Below, piece by piece: positions 12,160 to 26,200 of a DNA stretch of 64,000 nucleotides. Source of the stretch: Cololabis saira. Lineage: Eukaryota; Chordata; Actinopteri; Beloniformes; Belonidae. Positions within the stretch are counted from its first letter, which is position 1, and every line of letters starts with the position of its first letter. The position numbers and the translations under genes are program-made. The stretch is from positions 36,731,505-36,795,504 of the forward strand of contig NC_084590.1 of NCBI RefSeq assembly GCF_033807715.1, read 5' to 3'. The notes beneath the pieces were generated by a model. The model saw only the letters and a program-made list of their open reading frames with translations, was not told the DNA's origin and ran no database searches.

Positions 12160-15100
12160 TGTGGCCATGAGATGATTATTAGGTGGCCACGAATTAATGA
12201 GACGTGGCCACAAGAAATCTTTGTCATTTCATCAGTGACACTTTTGACTTTCTGGCATCAGTGGCTTCAGTCGTAATCATGGAGAAATTGGATCAGATTT
12301 CGTTCTAATTTAATCTAGGGATAAATTATAATGATATACTTAAATCACTTGCGGTTAGACATGGAGTAATTCAGAGCAAAAGACACTTAATGCAGCTGCT
12401 CAAAAAGCACAAGCTCATACGTGAACGATATGCCGTCCTCAGGGAAGTTATAGATTTCATCATGAGGCTGGAAGGACCTGGAAGACTATACGATTACAGG
12501 TGGATGTCCAAAAAAATGCATAAAAAATGACATTCCGCACTGGACCCTCACTCCTCGGCCATGGGCCGTTCCAGACAACTGATCCGTTGACAGTATTTTG
12601 TCCCAGGACCTAACTACATCTGGCATGTAGATTCTTAAGACTAATTAAAACCATATGGATCCTGCACCAATGGTTGCATCAATGCTTTTCCTGCAAAATA
12701 ATATGGTTAAAAGCTGCACACACAAGTAGCGACTCACCCATTGGCAGATACTTTTTGGAGGCAGTGGACAACATCCCATCTCGTGGGCCACGCTTTATTA
12801 ATACGTGACCACCTGATAATTATCTCGTGGCCACATATTAAACAAGTCGTGGCCACGAAATAGGATCTCGTTCCCACGCGTTATTAATTCGTGGCCACAG
12901 AATATTTTTTTTCCACCCATGTCACCAGAGCATGCAATGCTTCTCATTTATAACTATTCAATAATATGCTGGGAAAACCTGCATCACAGCGTTAACACCG
13001 ATAATTTGACATTTGTCACATATTTAATGATTGTTTGTACTGTACTGTATGTAAATATCACTCCTTTACCATCTAGACAGCAATGAGTTCCCAATAAAAC
13101 AGAATGGGAAGCCCTGGGGGTACGAGGCAGAGTCTGAGGTGTTCACCTGGCCTCCAAACTTTCCAGATACTATCTTATGGCATCTGTGGGAAGCCGGCCC
13201 ATTCCATGAAGGAACCTAAGAGGCAGAAAGGACCCTCTGCTAATAGCCCATTACCAGACAATCCAGGACATCCTCTGATGTTCTTTCACTCTCACTGTTT
13301 AGAGCTCTTTTGATGGAAAGGAGGACTTGCTCAGTAGTACGTGAAATTGCCCAATCCAAATAGCGTAATGTGGTGTTCAGATAATGAATGATTCATTACA
13401 CATTTCCCCACAGCATTGAATTGGTCCACTTTCAAATGTATCCTGATTAGGAAAGGGGTTGGATTAAAAAAAAAAAGTATCCTCTGTTGGTCACTTAAGA
13501 ACAAATACTCTTTAGGCAACACTCATCGTTTGTAGTCTGCCATTTATAAACAAACATTTCTGATGATTCAGTGGAGTCAGTTATACAGACAGGCCAAACA
13601 CACAGTTTAAGGTATTTCCCCATTTAGTGCAGGGTTGCTGGAGGAAAAAGTACAAGAGCATATACATAAAAACAACAGCCCGTATAACAGGATCAAATAT
13701 CCTGATACCTCCTTCCTTGACTTAAGTATCAAAAGGTTGATGTGATTGTTGTTTTTTTTTAAAGAAAGGATAATCAAGACTTACCTGGTAAGATGTGCAA
13801 ATGCCGGCATTTTTATTGTTTTTTTCTTTTTAAGATATACGTGGGGGGTTTCAAGGAAAAAGAGAAGGTTGTGTGAAAGCGATGATCTCATTGCTTCTGG
13901 TGTCTTGGTTAAAGCTCTAACTAGCTACTTTAAAGGCTCTGTTTTAACTGAGGCTGTGGCCCATTTTAAAAGTTTGTTTGTGATACTTTAAAACACAGAC
14001 CTATTATGATATAGGTCTGCGTTTCAAGAAAACATCATCCCATAACTAAGCTTAGCTGCATGCCTTTGGAGAAGCCAGTGCTTTACTACATGTGTTTACC
14101 TGGAAATATTTCTATGACATCGAACCGTAACACAACGGACATGGAATCATAATACTTACGATTAACTCTTTGGCATAACAAAACATATTCTGCTCTACTT
14201 TTATAAACAGACAGAATTTCATGAGGTCCTAATGAATCGTCTGTGATATGCTTTTGTTTCAAAATACCTCAAATAGTCCAACTCCTCTCTTAAAAAACAA
14301 ATTTAGACTACTTTTTGAAGCAACTGGTTTTATGAGGTGAAAAGAGCCACTCCACTTCACTCCACCCTTCTCCTTTGTGGGGTGAGGATTGTATGAGGTC
14401 CAGCCTACAGTTTCAAGTTGGCATACAAATGGAAATGTGTTTCATTTAACAAAAAAAAAAGAAAAAAAGACTTGCCACTCAAATATCACGTTGTAATTTG
14501 GTGTTGCTTGAATGGGCTACTTTTCATCAGTGTTTGCAAATTAAAAGCTGCTTCTCCTAATGGCACATTGGAACAGAGTTTCTAAACTGACTTGTGAAAA
14601 AAAACAAAAACTAAAAGAATAACTTTTGAAAGTCATATTTTCTTGTCACAATACAAAACATTCATCAAGGTAGAGCATTCTAAAATTATTTCTTTCTTAA
14701 ATCATCTATAAAACTAATTATGAGAACTTCCTGTTGGTGGCAAAGTTTTTTTTTTCTTCTTTTTTTTAGAAAAGAAAATCCAGTAACTGCAACAAGATTA
14801 TATATTTACTTCTACTTCTAAGTCTTCTAACTGCATTTAGTTGTCTGTAAAACAGTTAAATGCAAGAAATCTAAAATGAACAATCGTGAGAATCATTGTT
14901 AAGGAAAACCGATTCTCCCTGGAGTCCCTGTGGTGCTGGGAAACGTTCCATTATGTTAGATGACTATAATGAAAATATAGTAGCCTTGGTACAGTAGATC
15001 TAGACTGAAACAGTGGAGTCGGTGTTTAGTCCAGAGCCCATTCTTTCTTCTGGGAAGCCTAAACAACTGTCTTATAAGGCTGCTTGATTTAAAAGAGAAA

Positions 15101-17183
15101 AAAACAACATGATCTGGATTTTGTTTTGGTCAACACTGAAATCATAATTTATTAAAATGCCACTCGCTGTTAAAGCAGGATGCATCAATGTCATGCTTCA
15201 TAAAATGTAACACTAGAAAAGAATAATTCAGGCCAACATAGCAAATGCAGGTAGAACTGCTCAAATTATAATAGTCTGGTAGAATCATAGCGAGCTGACA
15301 TGTGAGACATGAGCAGCCGTGCTTGGGTTGGTGAACCCTGCTGTACTTGCTATTGTAATTAGAATCATGCAGAATTTTGCTGAATTGGTAGGCCAGATCT
15401 AGTAAAAGATAGAAAGTAATTAACACACTGTAGAGATACTTTCTAATTTGAAAGGTTATGTTTGATTATGTCTGTTCTTGTTTGGTCCTCTGGTCATTAT
15501 GGCTTTGCAACAGTCACAATCTAAACCAGCTTCTGGCAGTTTTTAACACGGCTTTGTTTTGAAGTAGTTTTTTTTGTGTGCTTGTTTTTTGTTCATTGGA
15601 TGACATTTACCGTAAAACGAAGAGGGAAAATGCACATGTATATTTTCAGATATGTAAAGGAGACATCAACTTCTGCACTATAAATGACTGTAAGATTTTG
15701 ACTGCAGCTTAGATGCTGTTGGTGGTGATCTGTTGGTAAGATAAATATTGTCTTTTTTCATTGCTATTGGAGTATTTTTCTTAAACAACGCCATCCATAT
15801 GGTGCAATAAGAATATAAGAATAAAAAGGGAAAATAAACTGCAGTCAGATTTTTGAACTGAGAAGTGAGCGGTATTATCAGCAACACGTACTTAAATTTC
15901 ATTGACAGTGCAGTATATTTATGTTGTTATATTTATTACTTCCGTGAATAGTAATGCTGCATATGTGATTTATTTTATTTTATATTTTTACATTTTATGA
16001 CTAAATATGACACTGTCTCCAGAGTGCTCTGGTCAGAGCGTAAATGTTCAGGTTGACTTCACATGAATGCACCCGTTCGAATATTTTTTCCTACTTTTTA
16101 TTATTTATAAGTAAATTGTATATTCTACATATAAGAGTAAATAATTATGTCCTGATTTCCTTTTAAGAAATCATTGATAACAATGCCATCAAAGTATCAG
16201 ATTTAAGAGGTAGTAGTACTATTCCATGACCATGATAAAGATCCTACAAAACTGACTCAAACAAAGCACATAATGTTGTGTCTCACTCGGATTGGAGATG
16301 GCATGCAATCAAATTTCTAGGAAATTCAACTGTGACTATCCAGAATTTCACGTCATAGAAATATTCACAACACTACAGTTTTACACAGTAACCATAACCA
16401 GACATGCTATATTTCACATTGTTTGTTTATTACGTAAACAATACAAAATATTAAACAGTCTGTGTCTTATGTTTTTGAGACATGAAAACAGTCCTGTACA
16501 ATACCGTCTAATAATACAGAAACATTGAGGATCCACTCTGTTAAATGGTGTGACAAGACACACACTGGATGTCTTTTCCCCTCAGCTCTGTTCTAGAGTC
16601 ACCGTAAATGCATTAAAGTCCGTTAGTATCTGCATTTCAAGGAGCCCATAGTCCAATTTAGACTGTAGCTTCTCTCTTTAAAAAGAACGGCTTTGAAATT
16701 AAACTGATTGTTCTCACAGTACATAGTAAATTCCTCTCTGTGATTTTTGTTACCACGCTTGACGTTAATAAATTGCATTTCTGTCGTTACACATTTTTTT
16801 TACACGGATGGAAAAATAACACGGCAGCCCACTTTAGGTCTGTAGCATTGTGTGCTCATACTGAAATACCACAAACCCCCACAGCAGAAAATAACAAATC
16901 CCACACGCTAAGGCAGGATGCTGAAGGAATGTTTGTGTTGCTTTGGTACACAGTGGCAGACCTTGTCCTTCAGCAAGTCCCACAGCACAGCACAGTTGAC
17001 TCTTATGAGAAGTTGCAACCTGTGATATCACCATCCACGTCAACAGTATTGATCTTTTTACTTTTAAGCACTGATCTTTTAATTAAATGTGGCAGATGAG
17101 AAGGGCACCCAAGTCTACATCCCTATGGGGGAGCGAAGAGAAAAGGGTTTTGAAGAGGACAGTGACACATGAAAGAGGCCCAC

Positions 17184-17219
<36 letters not shown>

Positions 17220-20200
17220 TTTTTAAAGGTCTGTCAGCCTGTGTTTGTCTCCACCATCAATTAGCCCACTAAAAACCTCACGCCCTCACAGGATACAATG
17301 CTAGGAAGGAAGGGGGTTGATTACAGCTGGTGTGGTTTTTTTTCTTCACTCTGTACAAATATTTCTTACGATAAAGGCAAGCTATAAAACACGCAATTCA
17401 ACACTTAGCCTATCCTGTTTCTGACTAATTAAGACAGTTATGTGACTAACAGAAATGGAGCAGAGGTTTAAGGGACCTGTGTTAGCATGATGGGATGTTC
17501 ACTTACCCGAGGCCACAGCTCTCGAAGCCAACAATGCCAAGCAAATGATGCCTCCATTCTCCAAACTGACCTGATGGCCTTTGCTGTCTTTAAAGCTATA
17601 GATCCATTAAATTTATTGCCAGTAATATAATTCCAGTGACACTGCAATTGACCAATTGTTACAGGTTTTGCATTTTAATTTCCATCTTTTTAATTGGATG
17701 ATGAAAGCTGCAATTACACAAAATCACAAAAGAAAAATCACTTTTTTAATACAAAGTATAGATACCTTTTTAAATTATATTTTGATATACCTGTAGTCCA
17801 TAAATCACCATGATGAGGTAATTTTTGCTTAAGTTATCAAATTTTTATAATCATAAATAATTATGGAATGTATACTTGTGAACAATTGAGGGTGTTAAGC
17901 TTTGCATTATCAATTTTGATTAGCTTGTGCAAAGTGTCACCATATTTATTTTTATCTAAGGTTTGGACCAAGATCTCGGTGATGGAAGGGTTGAACTGCT
18001 GCATGAAGTCTTTTACAGGACAACTGTTCCTGACTCGCTACCAGTTTATGTGCAAAAATTATATCTTATGCTTCCTGAAACATTCTTTCACAATCAGAGC
18101 CATATGAATCATGGCATGGTCAATTTGAAACATACCCCTATGATCAGGGATGGGGGGGAAAAAATCTATCAATGGAAAATCCTGCTTATTCAGTGTATTC
18201 ACGTCATCAGATGGCCTCATTTCTCTTGGGTTTATAATATTCCTGAACCTAGACCTGAACACAGCCCTCACAGGCTCTCGTAGGCCATTTGCATAATGAG
18301 TGCATTACTTCATTCACCGCTCCTCTCACCCTGAAGATGCATAGATAAGAAAACTGGACTAAGACTACACAACCCTTTTCCATTGCTCCAGAGTCCAGTC
18401 TTTTTGCTCCAAAACAAATTGAAGTCTATATTTTTTCAATTAGCCTCACCGATAAGTGGCTTTCTTGTGGTTACACAGCTGTTCAGTGTCATTACCTCAA
18501 GCTCTGTTTGTTCTCGCTTTCACCCTTACACGATGTGTTGTGCTCAATGTGCTGTTGATTTTCTCCATTTCAGTTTCCCCAAACATATGTGACCTACGGC
18601 CCTGATCGATCACGTATTTGTAACACCATTTCCTTCTTGAAAATGGGGACGGTTTACCACTAACCTTTAGGTTTTAATGATACATTAGACAACTGTTAGT
18701 CCAGCATTAAGACTGCCGTCAATCTCCTTAGTTGCTGTCTTTGATCAATAATTTGATCTTTCTGAAACAGAGTGACATCTTTTCCAAGACCACAGGATGT
18801 GTTTTCGGACAAGGTTGTCAAGGAATGAGAAACTGCTCCCTGGATTGGTTTCATAACTTGTTGCACGCTGAATCGAATGAATCATTGAAGGACCTTTCTA
18901 TTTGCCAACTTGAATCCAGGTGGTGACTTTTCTTTGTTTCTTTGAATGAAAGCACTGTATGTGATAATGATGACCCCGGCCAGTTACAATGTCAGCTCTT
19001 CCTCACAGGTGCTCCAAACTATTCATCTGTAATCTAATTTCTGTACTTTCTCGATCGCTGCCTTCTTTCTTGCTTTGTGTCCTCATTCATCTTCTACTCA
19101 GCCCAGTTTCCCCTCGCTTTAGACCTAAACCACATTCCCTCCTGTGCAGATCTTATGTCTGCATTCTTCTCCTGTGAGGTCTTCAGATCAGTTCCTCATG
19201 AGTGCTGTTTGACATGATAATCTATGCATGGAGTTTGTCTACATGAACATGACATATTGTCTATTTTGTTACTGCTCGAGAACGTCTCTGGCAGTGGATC
19301 TCTCTTGTCTCTCACGGCCCTGACATGCACCGCAGGGTTTACTGGGAGGATCCCGACCAGGGAGACGGCCTCTCCTAGGGAGGTCAGGGCCAGAGCAGGG
19401 TCAGGTCTGGGTAGGTGGAGATTTTGGCTCATCAAGTGGCCAATGTGGAATGCTTGAGCCAGTTGCCAGGCAAAAAGGAAGGTTTTGATTTACCCTTGCG
19501 TCTTTCGAGCAGCTTGTCGCAATTAGTGATGTCAGGACGGAAAGAAACAAATATGAAGCATTTCTTCAAAGAGGCAAGCATTTCCTTCCCATGAGTTCAT
19601 TCTTTCCTCGAGTTTCTCAGGGAAAATGGGGCAAAAGTGCAACCTATTTCTCTTCGGTCAAGTCAGCCGCCTCAAGTTTTTCTCTTTCTTTCCTGTGGAG
19701 TAAGCTTTAAGAGTAACACATTATGACGAGCAGCAAATCTATCTTTTCTTATGTATCGCTTTATAAAACCTGAACATTTTTGTTTACTGGATAAGATCGA
19801 TGATCAGTAATAAACACAGTGACACTCGTGAGCAGGACCTTGGCTCTGCAGCAGTATGCCTGTTCCTCTGATGAAGCGCTGTGCAACACACTGCTTACAT
19901 TTCATCTGCCTGCAGTATTTTCGATATGTCACGAAGCTCTAGTTTGTGAGGCCTGCCTGTGTTCTTCATGCTCGCAGCCTACACAGCCAAGTTTCCCCAC
20001 TCTCCTTCTGGCTGTAGGTATCCCGTGCAGAGGCCATCTGCTCAGGGTGGAGCCCTCTTTAAACAACCCCCCCCCCCCCCCCCTCCGTTTGTCTTCCTCT
20101 CTCTTCTCCACCTTACTTCCAAATGCTTTACTGTAAAACAAACAGCACATAGCATGGATGGAGTTTAGTTTCTTTGTGTGCTTTGACAGGCATGAAGGCA

Positions 20201-23200
20201 GACACACTGAGACGAGGCACGGTAGCAGTTGGAGCAGCGTGTCGGGTCGCTTGAGTATGTGGAGCATATTGAGAAGAAGCCTGGTCCATGACACGTGTCT
20301 ACAAGCATCAGTGCAATGTCACACATGCCAACCATGTTGGTTTACTACTCAGACAGCCTGAGCCACAGAGCATTTTTTAATCACCTAGCCTTTTTATGTT
20401 CTGATTCCAGTTTTAGATGCATTGCATGCCTTTTATATTAACGTCCAGCTTTTGTCAGTGAAACAAATTTCTTAGTTTTTTTTGCAATCAAACAAATTTA
20501 AGTGCGAGTTGCAGAAATCGTGTGACAACAAACAGCTGTCATGTCAGCTCAGATGACTGTAGAGTGGAGAATGTAAAACCCACATGGCCCTGACCCTGAT
20601 ACTCCCCCACACCGATGCACTCAAGAGAACTGACAGAAGTAATCCAAACAGGGTAAGACAGTCCCTGCAAAGCACATTATACCACTGGCAGCTTTTTTTT
20701 AGACCCGATCCTGAATAAAAGGTGGGAAACAGAAGTAAACGGATGTCTAAACCATTCTGGCAAAATGGTGTGGTCATCCAAAGTGACTTTCACAGATGTC
20801 TTTTCAAGTGGATGACAAATAAGGCAAGTTGAGTTTAATAATGTAATGGGTTAAAAGACTCAATACAGTGCAGAACTGCGGTGAATCAGGATATGCCACA
20901 AAGAAAAAACATAGGTAAGATCTTCTGAAAATTTGGATTCGAAAAGAGAATGAAAACAAACAGGAAAGCCCAAATGTGATATTTGAGCATGAGACTTCAC
21001 AACGCAATCCACATATTTAAGAGTGAGCAGCTATTCAAACAGAGGGCTTGTCTCTGACACACATGGGCACACACTTATTTTGGGAGATACAAATTCTATG
21101 CATGTGTGTGTTTGTGTGTGAGTGAGTGTGTGTAATCACTGAAATTACAGGGGACGTAATGGAGCACGGGGAGCCTCGGTCTACTTGGCTATATTACTTG
21201 CAAGCCATGATAGCATTGCTGTGGCTTACAGCTCACATTTGTGCCAAAGACTTGAAATACCAGTCAGTGGACCACTTTTAGAAGCCTCACTCCTTACACA
21301 TCCGAGACACACAAAGTTTATGGCTCCTAAACATAGCTTCATCTTACTGTAATACTTATAATTTCTGATTAATAGAATCAACATTATACTATTTTTCAAT
21401 GTAAAATGTAAAAGCAGACATTCATTCACAAAGTTTGATAACGATCTTCTCTCCAATTCTGCCTGGAATACCTTTGTAAATCTTTGTAAACATTCTTGAA
21501 AATAACCATTTTTATCAGTGATTCATATAAGATTATTCTCACACAAAAAAGGAAACCAAAACAAACGAAGGAGAAAGGATTTTTTTTTTCTAATTTTATT
21601 TTGAGTAGCAGCTTTAATCTATAATTTAGGATTTATTTCAGGTTAGTTTTTCAAAATATGGCATTCACCCCAACCGAGCTGGATGTTTTTGTTGTGCTAC
21701 AACTCCGTAGCAGTTCTGTCAACAGTGATGTGTAGATTACTAGGACTGTGAGTCCTTGGCAGTAACGTGATGTGATTCTGATTGTTGTTGTCATGATTCT
21801 ATTCAAAATATATTCCAGCTCAGAAACAGTTCTTTGATTGAATAAACAGATAAAAAGGAGTGTTATATACAGTATATTGTCTTTTGCCATAATAAATTAT
21901 GGTTCCTGCTGTTTCCTGTTTCCAGTAAACTGGAAATGAGACGTAACTGACTGTTAAATGTATTTGAGTGCCACAAAGAAAAAAAACAAGAAGTTTTAAG
22001 CTGATTTCTACCATTTTACAATGAGTTTAAATCATAAACGGTGCAAAAAGAACTGAACAAACCTTTGTGATTTTTTTTTTCCTCAGGCCTCTAGACTTGA
22101 CTATATTGGCAAGAGATGACTCCACCTGACATTGATCAATCCAAAAATAGGCTAATGGGTGGACTGAAAAAGCTCAACTTCTGGTTGGAACATGCTTACT
22201 AAACCTCAGCCTCTACAAGCTAGCTATTTTAGTTGTAATTCTAACTATCATTACTGTACATTCATTCTGAGTGAATCTGTCCACCCATCCTTATTTCTGC
22301 TGTTGCTTCCGAAACGACACTTGAAATTCTGGACCTGAAACGAGGTCTGTTGTAGTTCCACCTCGACTAGTCGACACTTTGCTAACTGACAACAACCTGG
22401 AGGCCCCCAGGGCACTGTTGTTGGTTTCTGTTTGGTTGTTCTGTTTTCTGCCAGGACTGGTGACCAATAGGGTGTTATGTAAGTTTTGTTCTCGGCCACT
22501 TCCAGGCCAAGCACTATTATCTTTTGAATAAGAGTGATTATGCACCCCCCCCAGATCAATATTCCCAGATCTGAAGTCAAATTCACTGAAACTACTTGGC
22601 AGTTAGTGTGTTGACACCTAGTGTAGCTGTTACTACTACTGACTTCAATGAAACTGTCAGTCTCACTAAAAATAAATAAATAGATCAAATAAAATGTACC
22701 TGATGGGATGCATACAAATTAATTCCCACACAATTGTGATAGATGTGAAATCTAGATATGGAGAACAAAACAATTTTTTGTTCCAGGTTGTAAATATGTT
22801 CATTTCTGCTGTTAAGATTGGGCATTTTATTATGTTAAAATTATTTTATAATGGAGCCAGCCTATAGTGGTCATTCAAAGTAGTGCACTTCTTTGTTGGC
22901 TTTAAAGAAGAATACCAGACGTTCATCCATCCATCCATCCATCCATCCATCCATCCATCCATCCATCCATCCATCCATCCATCCATCCATCCATCCATCC
23001 ATCCATCCATCCATCCATCCATCCATCCATCCATCCATCCATCCATCCATCCATCCATCCATCCATCCATCCATCCATCCATCCATCCATCCATCCATCC
23101 ATCCATCCACCAATTTGCCTAATCACCAATTTGTCACCATAGTGACACACAAAGATAGACAATACTCTCTTGCTTGCAACCTTGCAACATTTTGAAAGCA

Positions 23201-26200
23201 GAGGACTGTTGAAAGAAGAACTTTCTTTGTGAGAAGCGGGAGTACTGACCACTGCTTCTCCTCATCTCTTGATATTCATCTTTTTTTCTTTGACTCTCAT
23301 TGCACATCTTTCCCATGAGCTCACAACCACACGTATATTAGTGGGTCTTTATTTTGTTCATATTACACTGTATTTATTGCCACTGACTCATATTGTTTTG
23401 ACTACAGCATTCAGTTGTCCATTAATGCTTAAAGCTACTTTGTGTTCACAAACTACCACAGATACACAGACCAAATAACAATTTTTCAACTATGAATTTA
23501 AACCACTTTTTGTACCAACCAATTTAATGGTGATCCGTCCCTCTCTTTAGTGGATTGTTTTTGACCTGTCCTACTGCCTCAAGTAACCACACAAACACTC
23601 AGTAACTATTAAAGCATGCTATTACTGTATGAGATTGCATCGTGTACCTAGACTGCAAGTTCACATGCATATCAACCTGAGCTCAGACTGCAACACCGTT
23701 CAGTTTTGCCTTTCAGTTTTATTCTCAGATACTTATATTTTCTTGTCTGCAGTTCAGCCAAGAACAGTTGGTACTGATCCTTCTTTTAGGCAGAATCCTA
23801 TCACGAGTCGAGGGTTGTTTAATACAATATTACCGATAGGACTGCTGAAGACATAAAAGTTAAAAGGCTGGTAATACACCCGTAAAAACCTTCAGTGGCA
23901 TATAGGCTTCATAAACCCTTGAATTTCCTTGTGTTTTTTGTGGCTAATATCAAGAACGGCTGCTTGTATGGTCAACCTTTTATAAATGCTTGCAGGTCTT
24001 ATTGTTGCTACTGTTGGTGCATTGGTCCAGTGGCAAATAGAATTTATAATTTCTGACAAGGAAGAAAAACTGAAGAACAAAAACACCAATTAGTTCAATT
24101 AGAAGTTGGCTTTCCGAGTCAGGATAGAAGTACCGGAAGCATTCCTAACTCATTTTTTTCTGAAGTAAATTATATAACAGCTAATCAGAAATGGATATTA
24201 GTACTAATGCAAAATATGAGGGCAAAACAGTTTTGTCTTCGTACTAAACACAGCAGGGGAACTTTTCTTCTAAGCTGGTTTTGGTTGAAGGTCACGGTTG
24301 TACATAAAGATGAGGAGGCTGGATAAATATAGGTGACATGCGAATATTTCAAGTCTGAACTGCTCAATGAACGGCATTTGACTTGTGCTTTTATTTTTTT
24401 TCTCAGCTTTTTACTATAGTGTTTAGTGATTTTAAACACCCAAATACGCACATTCAAGATGAGAAAAGTGATTATTTTCATTAGGAGGAAAAAACTTTCA
24501 AAAAATATGGCAGTTAAAAAACATGCCTTGGGCCCAGAGTCAAATTAGGGGCCATGTAAAAAGGGCGAATACAAACGGTTTAGTTCCTTATTTCCTTTAA
24601 TCTCCTTCCAAGTTTTTTTTTCTAGTTAATTATAAAGGTGCTCTGATAATTAGCAAGAGGAAAAGTCTGAGTGTCCTGTGGTGAAAGTGTGTAGCTCATT
24701 AAACACAAAGCAGAACAGTCACCCAGAGTAAATGTGTTTTTTTCTTTTTTCCTCTGTTTTCAACTTTATTACAAAAACATGCAAGATGACTATCACTGTG
24801 ACCTTGGAAAACAAGTCAAACTATAACATTGTTTATTATTAACTTAAGTGTGAATGAATTGTTTACCTTTTAAGTTTAGAGACAAAGGGGCTCATTTAGT
24901 GTAAGTTCACGTCAGTCTGTTTACTCTTTTGACAAATGTACTGTCTCTACACTAGAAAATGGAAAACTGTGCTCTTTTGCTGCGGTAACAGTTAACGGGT
25001 AATTTAATTCTGTTTTTAAGTTACAGCTACAACAATACAGTCTTGTTTATCTGAATGTGATCTTTGTCCTCTTCTCTCTCAACAGGTGTGAGCGGGAAGG
25101 TGATCGTTCCTGAAAACGTGAACGCGGTCCTGGGGAAGAACATCACGATTGGCTGCAGAATAGAGCTCGGTCCAGACCTCAATCTCACTCAGAGCTCCTG
25201 GGAACGGCGTCTTCCTTCAGGCACCATTACCCTGGCAGTGTTCCACCCTGAGTACGGAATCTCATACTCTCCAGAATATGGCAAACGCATCGCATTTGTT
25301 GCCCCTTCAAAACGGGATGCCACCATTACCCTTGAAGGAGTCGGTTTTGCAGATATTGGGTCGTACACCTGCAAAGTGGCAACATTTCCTCTGGGCAACA
25401 CACAAGCTTCAACTATCATTAATGTGTTAGGTAAAGTATGAACTTTTTCTTCCATGCTCACAGAGTTGTCCTTCAAATTGTCCTTAAATGCCCTTACGAA
25501 GCAGAGCATCGATTTTTGTCATTGAGCTAAGCTTAAGTGTAGAAGTGTGCAGATTTGAATTGTGTTCAGACCAAACGTGAAAAAAGCAACAAAGCTGGTG
25601 TATAAAGTCAGTGGAAGGACGCAGATAGACGGGTTGACACGAGCAGCAGCTTATCATCAGGACAAATGTTATGATGGTAAATACAGATAAATAACTTTTT
25701 AATCACCTTTCCTCCGTTAAACAATTTTAGCTTACACTTTAGTATGTAATGTGAAATATGCTGAAATATAACCAGTGCAAATGTAATTCTTTTTTGCATA
25801 ACTAGGACACAGGCATAAGCACAGAGGGAACAATCCAGTAATTCAATTATTAATGTGAAATAAAAACTTAAGTGATTAACAATAACCTCAGTTTGGAACA
25901 GACTGTATATGTTTCTCATGTACAACTACTACAAATTAATGCAACACTGGCAACTTTTCTCTCTGATTCAAAAATAGGATAAACTATGCTAATCTGCTGC
26001 AGCTTTCTGGTTGTGGAAACCCCCAGGTTTCACAAGCTGTCGAAGACTGTTGAGACAAAGAGAACCAGACTCCTAAACTTTCGACCCCCTTTTTTTTTTT
26101 TTTTAAATCTGTCTGTCCTTCAAAGCATAAGCATCCTGTGTTATAAACAGAGTACCATATTATTTGATCCAAAAATGGGCCAGTATCATTTGCACATTGT

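Larger units (their letters stand above)
11672..12933 (+). mobile_element. 1.27 kb inverted-repeat DNA transposon, integrase-type
   Basis: The ends pair over about 75 bp: ATGCTCTGGTGACATGGGTG on the left and its complement on the right. The same order of inner motifs follows on both sides: GTGGCCAC, ATTAATAACGCGTGGGAA, GAGATCCTATT. Extra GTGGCCACGA copies sit inside both ends. The inside holds a decayed transposase (12279-12760) and is interrupted by a SINE-like repeat and (GTC)n (11931-12159). Target duplication could not be fixed. Confidence 0.7.
2156..25085 (+). other. nectin3 intron 1 (22.9 kb)
   Basis: Bounded by donor GTGAGT at 2156 and acceptor CAACAG ending 25085. It holds a hairpin element (2811-2897), a LINE 3' end (7240-7480), a 1.27 kb transposon (11672-12933), a Tc1-like scrap (13130-13320), a C33 run (17187) and a long (ATCC)n (22924). 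The stretches 2900-7200, 7500-11650, 13330-17180, 17230-22920 and 23120-25080 are AT-rich unique-looking sequence; I saw no exon or RNA gene in them. Confidence 0.85.

Noticed and set aside
12076..12276. Poly-Val frame
   Set aside because: Artefact of (GTC)23.
22251..22688. 145-codon minus frame in intron 1
   Set aside because: No domain, no splice-site support, and biased only by chance stop spacing.
22846..23252. HPSI and DGWM repeat proteins
   Set aside because: Products of the (ATCC)n tract read on both strands.
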